Of a DNA stretch of 64,000 bases, positions 46,630 to 56,397 are shown piece by piece (position 1 is the stretch's first letter; every line of letters begins with the position of its first letter). Origin of the DNA: Prostheceraeus crozeri (taxonomy: Eukaryota; Platyhelminthes; Polycladida; Euryleptidae); assembly GCA_907163375.1 (NCBI GenBank), contig CAJQUW010004746.1, forward strand, positions 558,001 to 622,000. Reading direction: 5' to 3'. The notes beneath the pieces are model-generated. The model worked only from the letters and a program-made list of their open reading frames with translations. It did not search any database and was not told the DNA's origin. The translations under genes and the position numbers were made by a program.

Positions 46630-46671
46630 TATATATTATTAAGCATGACTACGCAGAAATGTAGTGATTGG
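46630..46671 (-). promoter_or_regulatory. CCAAT and TATA promoter of the PC4-like/TBP-like genes
   Basis: On the minus strand CCAAT (46671-46667) is followed about 31 bp later by TATATAGG-like sequence (about 46636-46630), 115 bp before the ATG at 46515. The spacing is that of other promoters in this element. Confidence 0.55.
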
Positions 46672-46693
46672 TTAGTTTACTTTGTTAAATTTC

Positions 46694-49600
46694 TTAAACT
46701 TCTACGTCACCTGTAGCAGGAAGGCATCTCCTTCTCTTTGAAGATGGGGGAAGACCTAAACTATAGTGTCCATATGGTAGAGATAGATTTTTATTTAACC
46801 AACAGCGCTTATCCTCCCAAAGTGAAAGTCCTCGCTTTCTAAATGATTTTGTAGTGACTACGTGATTTGTTGAATTTATAATTGTCATTTCCTCATTTGT
46901 ATCTTTCTCACTGTAGTACACAGTCCTATAATCATTATGTTGTAATTTTTTAACTGCAGCTCTCTGCACTCCTTTTGCCCGCTTGATGCTATCACAAGTT
47001 GAATCTAGATATTTCATTGAATACATTTTTGGTTTTAGCAAGATCATTTCCTCAAGCAACTTTCCCGCACACTCATCCTTAAAACAACCTAATCTGGCTC
47101 TGTTTGTTACTGAGTATAGTCGGTGATGACTGTCATAGTTTGAAGAGTCAAATTTTTCACCGAAATATAGCAGTACATCCTCCAGGCTGACAGATGGTGA
47201 GGTGTACAAACATAGGAAAAAACTATCGGTATCACCTCCACAAAGCCGCGTTCTATTTATCAGTGGACATCTTTTCAAATCATTGTAGTATAACTGGTAC
47301 ATTTCCAATTTGCTGTAGTCAAGTACCGCCTGACCAACATAAATCAATTTATTCAACATTATTGAAGGTTTATACATTTCCATACCAACTAGATCTTCAT
47401 CAAATATCTTATGCTGTACATAAAGAGGATGATTTGATAATTTTCGACATTGTTCCACGCTGTTTACTAATTTGAATTTTCTCCTTCGTCTTACATTTTC
47501 CATTGTTTTACCATATAAAGAATTATTTTTCAACTTATAAAATGACTTTTCAAAGTTGGTACTTGATTGAGCTCTCTTTTGTGAATTCATATCATTGTAC
47601 GTTCTCAACCATGGCTTTTGTGTGAACTTTATACCGTTGTGAATTTCTGTGATTTTCATACCCATGGATAAATAAAATTTTAATATTGAATAGTGTACAA
47701 CATAATTTTCCCTATTGAATTGATGAAGCAAGAGTTTTTTAGTTGAACTGAATTTAGTGTCTGGTCTTTTTTTTTCCTATGTAAATCCTTCATATAAGTT
47801 GAGAACATATTTTGCTCTACGGTCTGCATCTCTGGCGCTAATGGGAAATCGGCAGTGTCATCATGTATGTTTGCAGGATATTCTAAGTTCAAATCAAAAA
47901 TATAGCCAATTTCACCATCATCATCGATAGCTTGTATATTTTCTTCGTTTAGAAAATAGCTTACTTCACTATCACTCAACCATTTAAAATTTGAATGTGG
48001 TAGACTCTTACTGAGCGAAGAACCGTAAAGGTTATTGACATCAATGTAAGATAAGTGACGACTTTCATTTGTATTATTTTGTAATTCCGAAATGCGTGCA
48101 CGTGCTCTGTGAATGTTCGTAAAAGTCATTCCACCCCTTATTCCCCTTTCGAAGAGATTATACATACTTTCGTCTTGTATGTAGTGTGGAGGATCATTAG
48201 ATGTCAAATTTAAAGCTGAAGTAAAGCTAAGATGTGGAAGGCTAACGAAATGGACAGGATCTACTTCATCCTCACTTTGACTTAGTGATCTAAAAACTTC
48301 AAAAATATCTGTCAGTAATAATACATCCAGTTTCAAATATGCAAGCATGTAATCACCAAAATTGTTACAATTGAAAGCAAACCACGCATTACTAGCGTGC
48401 TTATATTCTTCATCTGAACAATGTTCACGAGTGAGATCATTATAAAATTCACATTGTGGTGGCAGACATTTTTCTGTCAATGTATTTAGACTTTTGAAAT
48501 AACAGTAGGGAAACACTCCCTTTTGATAAAGAATATCATCTGTTAACAGGGGAAATTCATTTCTTAGTTTTTCTACATGTTCATAAACTTGCAATCCTCT
48601 TGCTAACTCACTCAATGATGCACTTAAAAATTGATAAGAATCTAAGAATTTTAACTTGAAGTAGATTGTTTTTCCTTTGTATTCGCTTACAGGGACGCTG
48701 GCGGATAGAGTTATATACTTTTCAGCTGTTGCTGCTACTACTTCCAATTTCCATGACTTCTTCTTTCCAATTGCTTTATAGCAAACGATATGACTATCAT
48801 AATTCTTAAAATTATGGAAGAAGATGGGTAGTTCCCGCCTATTTAGTTTTAATCGAAGATTGCATTTACTGCATATTGTTTGTCTATATCTTCCTGTTAA
48901 ATGGTCGTGATCTCTTACTTTTATGCAATCATCACTAAATACAGCTTTACATTTATTACAATTTTTTACATTTTTATGTTTTTCTTCTTCATCAGAAGAA
49001 AGAGACATTGGTTGCCGGCTTATTGCACGCTGATTATCATATAAGTTTTGAGCTATATTTTCTAGGTGATCCAAGAAGTCCATAATACAATTCTCTCCTT
49101 TGAAGACATAATATTTGTTTTCAAATCTGGACTGGAGAGCTTTATGCCAAACATGATAAACACCAACTGCTGCCGGTTTGTGTACTTTATTATCGATGTA
49201 GCACTCTATATCTGCATAAACAACTAAAGGAGGACTTAATTGATATTCCATGCTACTTGTGCTTACCTCTAGTTGTTTAGGCATTCTTTCTATTTGTGCC
49301 TTTCCACGAACACAAAATTGATAATGTCGCTCCAAAGTTGTCTTATATGTAAACGATTGGGTACATCGATCGCAGAAATGTTTATATCTTCTATTTATTT
49401 TTCTATATAATCTTGATAGTTTTCTGATTCCACAATAGTGTGCACGTTCATTGTTTATAATTAGTAGTATATTCACAGTTCGTTTACCAATAAAGTTGCT
49501 GCTATATCGAACACCTTTTAGTCCTTTTTCGTAAAGGTGAATGTTGATTTTAATGTCATTATTTTTCTCAAACTTAGGAATATCTTTAATTGATACGGGT

Positions 49601-50595
49601 GTAGAGATGTCATTCATATTTAGTTCAGATGTCCATTTACTATATGATTTTATCTCATTCCTAGAATATGATACATCATTGTAATGTAGCATTGATAGAA
49701 CTGAATACAAGAAACAGTCATTTGCATTTGAATGTACATTAATTACAGCCTTCGAATCTTTCAAACTCTTTGGTAGATTAAATACTTCTCCACCAGAAAG
49801 TAATGGACTAGTAATAACATTGAATTCTATATTTAGTATTTCATCTATAACCCAATTGCTACCCTTATTTGCAAAAGCTTCAATATGACTTGAGAGACTA
49901 TTTAAGTTATCTTGGAACCATGTATCATAGTCATAAATATAGTTTGTGGATGATGAAGTAAAGTGTGCGAGAAACGTTTCATCTTCCTGAGGATTTGATC
50001 GCACATAACGAATTTGTGCTACCAGACGACCACGTAGTTGAAAATTTTCTAGAAGGTTTGTCACTAACTTCTCTAATATAGATCGCATACTTAATAAAAA
50101 GGAAGTTATATCTACTGTGTGTGCTGATGGTGTGATGTCGTATACACGAGCATGACCGTTGAGCGCGCTTTCGCTGAGACTTACAGTTCCATGATTATTT
50201 TGAATATTCATCTCACTATTTGTATTATGCATATTCATATGCTGACGGAATTTGCTTATAGAATTATACGTTTTACCACAGCGGGAGCAGCATTGCATAA
50301 AGATCAAACTATTATTTGAAGCGCTGATTGGTACATGTCTAGACGTTGATTCAGCAGTACTAGATTTGGGTATTTCACTATCATTAGCTGAGATACTTCG
50401 AGTATTTGAATTTAAATTACAATTACTTGGTTGCTTATCACAGACTAGATTGTGTCGCTTTAGATTATCCTGTCGTTTCGTTTCATATGGACACTTCCTA
50501 CACTGATAAGTTTTTCCTAACTTACAAAACTTTTCATGGCGTAGCAAATTACTATTAAGAGTAAACGTTTTTCCACATTTAGAACAGACAACCAT
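46694..50595 (-). pseudogene. Protein-primed family B DNA polymerase, broken
   Basis: Spans about 1,300 codons. The N-terminus has C2H2 zinc-finger-like motifs (CSKCGKTF...H, CRKCPYETK...H, CSRCGKTY...H). A Cys/His-containing module (NDCFLYSVL ... AHYCGIRKL) typical of Polinton polymerases follows, with another finger (CDRCTQSF). Exonuclease motifs: VVYADIECY, FHNFKNYDSH, YLKLDVLLL. Polymerase motifs: YIDVNNLYG, KNNSLYGKT and GGDTDSF. In the family it copies the linear genome from a terminal protein primer. The gene looks broken about once and is treated as a fossil. It faces the capsid block from the opposite strand, the usual Polinton layout. Confidence 0.93.
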
Positions 50596-50631
50596 GTTTA
50601 TTAAACTGGTGAGGATTATAATTTTGCAGAC

Positions 50632-50680
50632 TATATATATTTTTTATCATCCTATGACGTCACAACGATTACTAGCCAAT
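50632..50680 (-). promoter_or_regulatory. CRE, CCAAT and TATA promoter of the polymerase
   Basis: A perfect CRE/ATF palindrome TGACGTCA at 50655-50662, a CCAAT pentamer at 50676-50680 (on the plus strand) and TATATATAT at 50632-50640, about 37-45 bp before the polymerase ATG at 50595. ATF sites next to a TATA box are also used by adenovirus early promoters; the parallel is inference. Confidence 0.55.
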
Positions 50681-50775
50681 GACATTTGTTCCAATCTACG
50701 ATGAAATAAGAAGACAGGACTTGTAACAATTTCTTTTTCCATTTAAAGTCAAAACAAAAAGTAAAAGTAAAAAGT

Positions 50776-52697
50776 TTACATTTTTTCACACTTGACCCTG
50801 TCGCTGTGCGACAGTTTAATATGGTGGCACTGCTCACAGCAGTCGGTCGTGTCCTCCATGTGAGACAGCCTCACTCTTGTGAATTCCCCATCGCGAAACA
50901 CTAAGTGCATCAGCGTCTCACGCACAAACTGTCGACCACCTCTGGCTACAGAGGAGGACAATAGTAGGTTTGACTGTGTTAAATTTCTAACGGACACAAT
51001 CAAACCCCTATTCTCCTCCCTGAGCTTAGTTTCTCTCTCCTCAGCCATCTTCAGGCGTTGCTGGCACAGTTTTAACCTCTCTTCTAGCCGCTCATCATTC
51101 TCGGATGTATCGTCTAGGTCGACATTGTATTGTTGTAGTAAAGGAGCAGGAATAGAGACTGGAGCAGGAACAGGGATCGGAGTAGGAGCAGGAACAGGGA
51201 TCGGAGTAGGAGCAGGATCAGGGATCGGAGTAGGAGCAGGAACAGGGATTGGAGCAGGAGCAGGATCAGGAAAGGGGACCGGAGTAGGAGCAGGAGTTCG
51301 GTATTGAAGGATCGGTGTAGGGGGCAGCTGAACGCTGCAAGTTGGCGACGCACGGATTCGGGAGAATGATATTTCTTGTGATGCGAAATCACACATATCC
51401 TGAAATAAGAAGAAATAATTGTTTACTATCTATATGTCCTTATAATGAGGATAGAGCACTACAGTTCTAACAAAATTGTGAAAATCGTACCTCAGGAGTC
51501 AACGGTGAAAAATTGTCCTGAATCGAATTATTTTGAAAATAGATATCACTGTTATAATTTTAGAACAGCATTTATCAAGAGAAATCATGAGATTTAGTTA
51601 TTAATTATTAAATTCGGTACTTACAAGGGAATGTCTTGCTTCATCCTCATCAGAAGATGTGGGCGACGAGGTGGTTGATGTTGAAGAGGACGAGGTGGTC
51701 GATGTTGAAGATTCGCTACTCTCGTCTGAATCCTCCCTCTCATCGGATGAGGACTCCCGTATTGTATAGGGACGCTCCTCATTATCCTCAACGGAAGTTG
51801 TAGTCGCAGGTGTTGAGGCGACGCTATTAACCCTGGTCTTTTTCAGGGATAAGGATCTCATTACCTGAAACGGTAGAAAAAGATAGAAGAATAATTGAGT
51901 AAATGCATTATGTATGATACATTAAGTGGTGAGAGGAACTTATAATAACGACTATAACAGCTGTACTTACGGGACGTGGGCTACTTGTTTCTTCTACCAC
52001 ACGCATCTTCGGTACCGGTGGCAGAATTTTAAACAGCTGTAAAGAGAAATAACATATTATTTTACATCAAAGGTGATTAATTTTTATCAACATGACTTAC
52101 ATTTCTCACTTGAGGTAACTTTTTGTCAGTCTTTTTCTTCGCTTGAGACCTCGGACACTGAAATGTTTTAAAAATTGAATTTACTTCATACATAGCGAAA
52201 CAAATGTTCTTAACATTATTCATTTTTTTATTTTAAATTTAGCATGTACAGTTATCAGTACTCACCTCTAAATCACTGGATGACGAGTCACTGTCCAGGA
52301 ATTCTCTTGACTTGAATTTTCTTTTTGTGGGGGGTTTTGTTGGGGGTTTTGAGGGTTCTGCGCATTGACTTAAAACTCCTTCTGCAGCCCTATCCTCCTT
52401 CGCGAACAGTCTAGCCAATTTATTTCTTTCGGCTTTCGAGGTCAGGTTAACTCCACCCCTGCCATTCTCCTGCGCACAGGTAGCATGCCGGATGATGAAG
52501 GCTTTGGACTTTTCGTCGTTGGCCATTTTTGTGCTTCGCACGTAGGCTCTGCAGGTGAGGCAGTAGACATAAGTGCAGCCCTCCTTGAAATTACAATCTT
52601 TATGCCCACTCTTGTTGGCATGACGCACCGGTTGTTTACAAGTTTCACAGTAGTGAAAAATTAATCTTTGACGTGCAATGCTTGCTTGACGAACCAT
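50776..52697 (-). CDS. Spliced cargo gene, 472 residues, unknown function
   Basis: Five coding exons with GT-AG borders: 52697-52266, 52157-52101, 52036-51971, 51864-51625 and 51399-50776. Every exon length is a multiple of three, so all introns (108, 64, 106 and 225 bp) are phase 0. The predicted product has a Cys/His cluster at residues 17-75 (CETCKQPVRH, CLTCRAY, HATC) that suggests metal binding. A Ser- and acid-rich region covers about 130-145 and 190-265, and a Pro-Ala-Ile/Thr repeat about 290-355. A charged coiled-coil-like segment (RLEERLKLCQQRLKMAEERE) follows, and the end has CCEQCHHIKLSH. I know no family. It lies inside the Polinton between the polymerase and the right repeat and looks intact. 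Domain roles (DNA- or chromatin-binding) are inference. Confidence 0.75.
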
Positions 52698-53313
52698 TTC
52701 TGTAAGTCATGGAAAACGTTTGTCATTACATTGTCTGTTAGCAAATATGAACTCATTTAAGTAACTATTGTATAAATATTGGAAAGTAATTCCACAGTCA
52801 TTAATTTTCTGACAGAGATATATATTTTTCGAGATAGAAACCGAAAGTCGAAATGTTGAATTTATCTTGAAAAGGGTTGTTTACATATTAACATGAAATT
52901 GAAATCAGCTGATGTATTATTATTTTATTTCGAAATGAAATCATAGAAACGAAACTGTTGTTTTGAAAAGATAAACATTTCTGACTTTGGTTAAACAACT
53001 TTTAATTTGTAGATGGTCCACAGACTATCACTTTGAAAACAAAATTAGCATTTGAATTATTTACAAATTTGAAGCACACTTTGGAAATGTTTATGTTTAT
53101 TTAAACATTTCATCATATAAGCTTGTGTGCTTTATAGGTTTTGAAAATGTTATAATTAATTATGAAAATTAATAATTCTGTTTAATAATATAACATATAG
53201 TGTTCCTAACTTAAGATCCAGCCACATGTTTTAAACTATCTGGTTATAAGAACTTAGTAATGTTCCTACTCCCAAACTATAGAAAGTAGTGAATAGAAGA
53301 ATGTAGAACTCAC

Positions 53314-53485
53314 TTCAGAATTGCAGTTATAAATAGATAAAACGGAGAGACGGAGAACGAGGTCTGCTATGCACCAAGAATAATTCAAAAATGAGTGAAG
53401 AACGGAGCTCTACAACTTCTTTATATATGATTCTAACAAAGGAACCATGAACAAAGACCGGATGTCATCATAACATCACATTGGT
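53314..53485 (-). promoter_or_regulatory. Promoter and 5' leader exon of the spliced cargo gene
   Basis: On the minus strand: CCAAT at about 53480, TATATAAAG at about 53428-53420, then a presumed leader exon ending in a GTGAGT donor at 53313. The matching 3' splice site, ATGACTTACAG, ends two bases before the ATG at 52697, which predicts a leader intron of about 614 bp. The order of elements is seen; transcription is inference. Confidence 0.55.
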
Positions 53486-53770
53486 ATAGAAAAACAAACT
53501 GTTGAATTCAAACAAATCTAAACAGCTGATATATTTTAATGATGAAATAGAAAAGTGCCATCAAAGTCTTTGATGCTAGAGTGGTACATGTAACCGCGAA
53601 GTTAAGCCAATTAACATGTGATGAAGATGGATTCCCTGCAGTTCTAAACATTTAAAATTCTACTTAAGTTAAGGATTTCATCTAAATTCAAATAATAAAG
53701 AAAAAGTCATTAAGTTTTAAGAAGTTAAATCCAGACTGCATCATGAAACGCGCAAAAATCGAAATTTGAA

Positions 53771-53836
53771 TTTCGCGCCAAATTTCGTAAAATCAAATTT
53801 CGCGCCAAATTTCGAAAAATCAAATTTTGCGCCAAA
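53771..53836. promoter_or_regulatory. Three evenly spaced E2F-like sites
   Basis: TTTCGCGCCAAA at 53771-53782 and 53798-53809, and TTTTGCGCCAAA at 53825-53836, each 27 bp apart. The first two fit the E2F/DP consensus exactly. They may be part of a small tandem repeat, but the conserved core is the E2F word. E2F sites drive S-phase genes and adenovirus E2. Confidence 0.55.
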
Positions 53837-53856
53837 TTTAAATTTTAATGGCATCT

Positions 53857-54004
53857 AGGGTTAGGGTTAGGGTTAGGGTTAAGGTTAAGGTTAGGGTTAG
53901 GGTTAGGGTTAAGGTTAGGGTTAGGGTTAAGGTTAGGGTTAGGTTTAGGGTTAGGTTTAGGGTTAGGTTTAGGGTTAGGTTTAGGGTTAGGATTAGGGTT
54001 AGGG
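53857..54004 (+). repeat. Interstitial telomere-type repeat (TTAGGG)n
   Basis: About 148 bp of TTAGGG hexamers with TTAAGG, TTTAGGG-type and GATTAGG variants, all in one orientation. The variants are interspersed, as in old or slipped interstitial telomere tracts. It lies inside the Polinton. Open frames across it on both strands are artefacts of the repeat. Confidence 0.93.
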
Positions 54005-54039
54005 AAGCAAGAAGAGTATCTATGGCACCCGGAACCCAT

Positions 54040-54135
54040 GGGTAAATAAATTTTCGAGTGCGCGAAGCGCACGAGAAAATTTATTTACCCTATAATCCGA
54101 AAAATTTCGAGGGCGCGAAGCGCCCGAGAAATTTT
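54040..54135. repeat. Two adjacent hairpins with GCGAAGC loops
   Basis: 54040-54090 and 54101-54135 each fold into a stem with a central GCGC-GAA-GCGC turn. The first has arms GGGTAAATAAATTTTC and GAAAATTTATTTACCC. The second has AAAATTTCGAGGGCGC and GCGCCCGAGAAATTTT. Both stems share the same small internal mismatch (CGAG opposite CGAG). GCGAAGC is known to form an unusually stable DNA mini-hairpin. A poly-C run follows at about 54140-54151. Confidence 0.8.
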
Positions 54136-54275
54136 GAGGCCCCCCCCCCCGCCGTGTATGAAGGTCAAAGGTCAAGGTCAAGTTCATGTGGAAGTTTATG
54201 CATTATGGTCATTTCGGGTGATCAAACTTTAACTTCGAAAATTTTCAAAAACTTGAAAACTTAGTTATTTTTGAG

Positions 54276-54625
54276 AAAAACTTAGAATTTTTCCAGTTGC
54301 ATACACTTGCATACAACAAGGATTTTTTCATTGAAAAGGTACATATGCTATATCATTCGAATGCTCTTTTCATGCTGATTCTAATGGTGTATTGTATGAC
54401 ACCTGTATGACACCATCCGAAGCAGCTATAGCCCTTTGAAAGATAGATAGAATTTAGTTGAGAAACTTAGAAATTGAAATCATAAATTTTTCTTCCTGCA
54501 TACACTTGCATACAACAGGGATTTCTTCATCGAATGGGTACATACCTTATATCATTAGAAAGGTCTTTTCATTCTCTAGCTGATGATGTATTGTATGCAA
54601 TATGTATGATATCATCCTAAGGTGA
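54276..54625. repeat. Degenerate direct duplication, 199-bp period
   Basis: TGCATACACTTGCATACAAC occurs at about 54298 and again at about 54497. Matching flanks include TTTTCAT...GGTACATA, TATATCATT, TCTTTTCAT, GTGTATTGTATG/GATGTATTGTATG and ATCATCC/CCATCC. The two copies have drifted clearly apart. I see no coding capacity in them. Confidence 0.7.
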
Positions 54626-54927
54626 AAAAAGCATTCAAAAAACACTGTAAATCTATTCAAACTTTCATCCAATTTGACTATCATTTGAATTACACATTAA
54701 TATTCATTTCAAATTTGTTCTAGTACGTTCGGTGCTGTTTCAAAGTCTCAAACAAGTGATTTGAAATATATATCTTCCAAATATTAAACTTAGAAATACT
54801 TATAGGTAGCTATTTCAGTGATGAATATATCTATCCCCAGTTCCCATTCAAATCCTATTAGAAATTCGATTTGTGAAATTATAAAAACAAGATTGTTCAT
54901 TTATGTAAGTGTTATTAAAGATAAAAA

Positions 54928-55329
54928 TTACATATTGTCAATATTGGGGAAAGGAATCAGTCTCTTCAGGTCAACTCGAACACATACTCTTGTCTTTTTG
55001 GGGGCACCAGGGCAGCGGCGAGGCGTGGCAGGATCCATTATGCTGAACTCCAGCGCAGTTGTTAAATTCCGTTCTTCAGGCTCTAATCGCAGACATATCC
55101 GCTTCATGTTTGTTTTTCGTGGAGCATTTCGAACCTGACTTCCACTACGTGTCTTGACTGTTATAATAGCTTCCACCGGTGTTTCGATGATACTCCTCTG
55201 TAGTACCAAACTTTCATCTTCTGATGATATTGGATCAGGAGTTACAGGTCCTCTTACCAACACTCTGGGTTCGCATGGCGATTCCGTCCTTTCAACAGGA
55301 GAAGCGGGAGGTGCTGTGACACGTTCCAT
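54928..55329 (-). CDS. Small Polinton accessory protein, 133 residues, unknown
   Basis: I chose the ATG reading MERVTAPPAS because it lies in a plausible place, 87 bp downstream of a TATATAAG box; the upstream frame extension is hydrophobic and lacks features. The product is Pro/Ser/Glu-rich and probably disordered in its first half (SPVERTESPCEPR, PDPISSEDES). It then becomes basic (KTRSGSQVRNAPRKTNMKR), and the tail has a strand-like KTRVCVRVDLKRLIPF. No family is recognised. It is divergently paired with the gene at 55571 and so probably an early accessory gene. Confidence 0.5.
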   Translation of the reverse strand: MERVTAPPASPVERTESPCEPRVLVRGPVTPDPISSEDESLVLQRSIIETPVEAIITVKTRSGSQVRNAPRKTNMKRICLRLEPEERNLTTALEFSIMDPATPRRCPGAPKKTRVCVRVDLKRLIPFPNIDNM

Positions 55330-55415
55330 TTTAAATGTGATTAGAATAATATAGATAAAATAGCTATGGTACTTGAGGATTAGAACCTTTGATAAGAATT
55401 GGTACACAACTAGGA

Positions 55416-55492
55416 CTTATATACTTTTCAAACAAAGGAATTCCCAACAGCCAATCAGAGAGGTTCCGATTTTCCCTAAAGGGATATATAAG
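55416..55492. promoter_or_regulatory. Symmetric divergent promoter (TATA-CCAAT-TATA)
   Basis: A single CCAATCAG at 55451-55458 has a TATATAAG box on each side: 55485-55492 on the plus strand and 55423-55416 on the minus strand, about 27 bp from the CCAAT word in both directions. The genes begin at 55571 (plus) and 55329 (minus). This is a compact two-way promoter by sequence; its activity is inference. Confidence 0.7.
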
Positions 55493-55570
55493 GATGTAAT
55501 TGTTCCAATTAAGCAAGTTCTAATCCTCGTGACTTGAGTAGACATTAAGAATCTATTACGAATCTATTTC

Positions 55571-55864
55571 ATGATGAGTAACCAGAAACAACTGTTCTGT
55601 TACCAAAATGAAAGTCAAGTAATTATGGGTGGATCGTTGGATGCGAAGGTTAATTTGTGTTGCGGATGCAAAGTGGAACTCTGGAAGACTTTAACAGTGA
55701 CAGCACTCCAAAGGAGAAAAGGACTGTCGGCGAAGTGCCCTATACACGAGTGTGATCACGACTTCACAAACAATGCAACATTCCTCGAATGGGCTGAGGA
55801 CTTCTTGAAGTTAACGGAGTCCCCCGAGGGACGTGACTTACCTTCTTTCATTTTTTATGGTTAA
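55571..55864 (+). CDS. Small Cys-rich Polinton accessory protein, 97 residues
   Basis: It starts with two successive ATGs. A Cys cluster, NLCCGCKVELWK, and a second one about 20 residues later, AKCPIHECDHDF, have the spacing of a small zinc-binding fold. Between them is a helical LTVTALQRRKGL, and an acidic WAEDFLKLTESPEG segment follows. I do not recognise the family. It is the last gene before the right terminal repeat and is driven from the divergent promoter. A regulatory role is a guess from size and position. Confidence 0.5.
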   Translation: MMSNQKQLFCYQNESQVIMGGSLDAKVNLCCGCKVELWKTLTVTALQRRKGLSAKCPIHECDHDFTNNATFLEWAEDFLKLTESPEGRDLPSFIFYG

Positions 55865-55973
55865 TTACACTTACATTGTAAACCTCTTGTTTTCATTTCG
55901 CAAATTCTGTAAATGGGATTCTGATTAGTAAATAATAGAACATTCATAACATAATTTCTGATCTGTAAACGCA

Positions 55974-56321
55974 TTATGAAAATAAATAAAATTGTCATCA
56001 TAGTCACAATGGCCACAATTGTCGTATTCGAGCAAGCAGTCTCAAAACAAACACCTGTTTAAGTACCGAAATAGATGTTCGCATCCCTATTCTAATTCAC
56101 ATACTCTAATTCAATTTCGGAACAAACCGTTCCGAATCATTGAGTATGATCTCAATTCGCCTATCAATCGGAACGCGGTTCCTATTTACATGTTCCTATC
56201 CATGTTCGCATCCATTCGCAATTCGGAACATGTTCATATCCATGTTCGCATTGGCAATTCGGAACACATGTTCCAATCCATGTTCGCATCCACTATCAGT
56301 GCGTCCGCAATTCTAACTACT
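55974..56321. repeat. Polinton right terminal inverted repeat
   Basis: 348 bp, ending ...CTAACTACT, the reverse complement of 35819-36190 with about three substitutions. It is 24 bp shorter than the left copy within the internal short repeats. The target duplication GGAGAC follows directly. Confidence 0.95.
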
Positions 56322-56327
56322 GGAGAC
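56322..56327. repeat. Right target-site duplication of the Polinton
   Basis: GGAGAC, identical to 35813-35818. Confidence 0.9.
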
Positions 56328-56397
56328 GACTAACCCGTTGATAAGCATCATTTACTAAGTTAAGATATACAAAACCCATGTAGCCCCAAGTCAGTGT

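Larger units (their letters stand above)
35819..56321. mobile_element. Polinton (Maverick), about 20.5 kb, nearly whole
   Basis: Virus-like DNA element bounded by inverted repeats starting AGTAGTTAG and a 6-bp target duplication. Plus-strand genes from left to right: IAP-type RING protein, unknown, small basic protein, unknown 248-residue protein, packaging ATPase, unknown (PW-like), Cys-rich protein, integrase, minor capsid protein, basic protein, major capsid protein, protease. Minus-strand genes: PC4-like and TBP-like frames, DNA polymerase B, a spliced cargo gene and a small unknown. A last small gene near the right end is on the plus strand. The terminal repeats differ by about 1 percent apart from one 24-bp length difference, so the insertion is young. 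Roughly two core genes are broken. I treat it as a fossil. Confidence 0.95.

Noticed and set aside
50879-51307. A plus-strand Gly/Ala-rich frame opposite the spliced cargo gene
   Set aside because: It is the complement of the Pro-rich repeat of the minus-strand exon, which has consistent splice sites and phase.
53845-54072. Open frames across the TTAGGG tract on both strands
   Set aside because: These are a by-product of a hexamer repeat without stops, not proteins.
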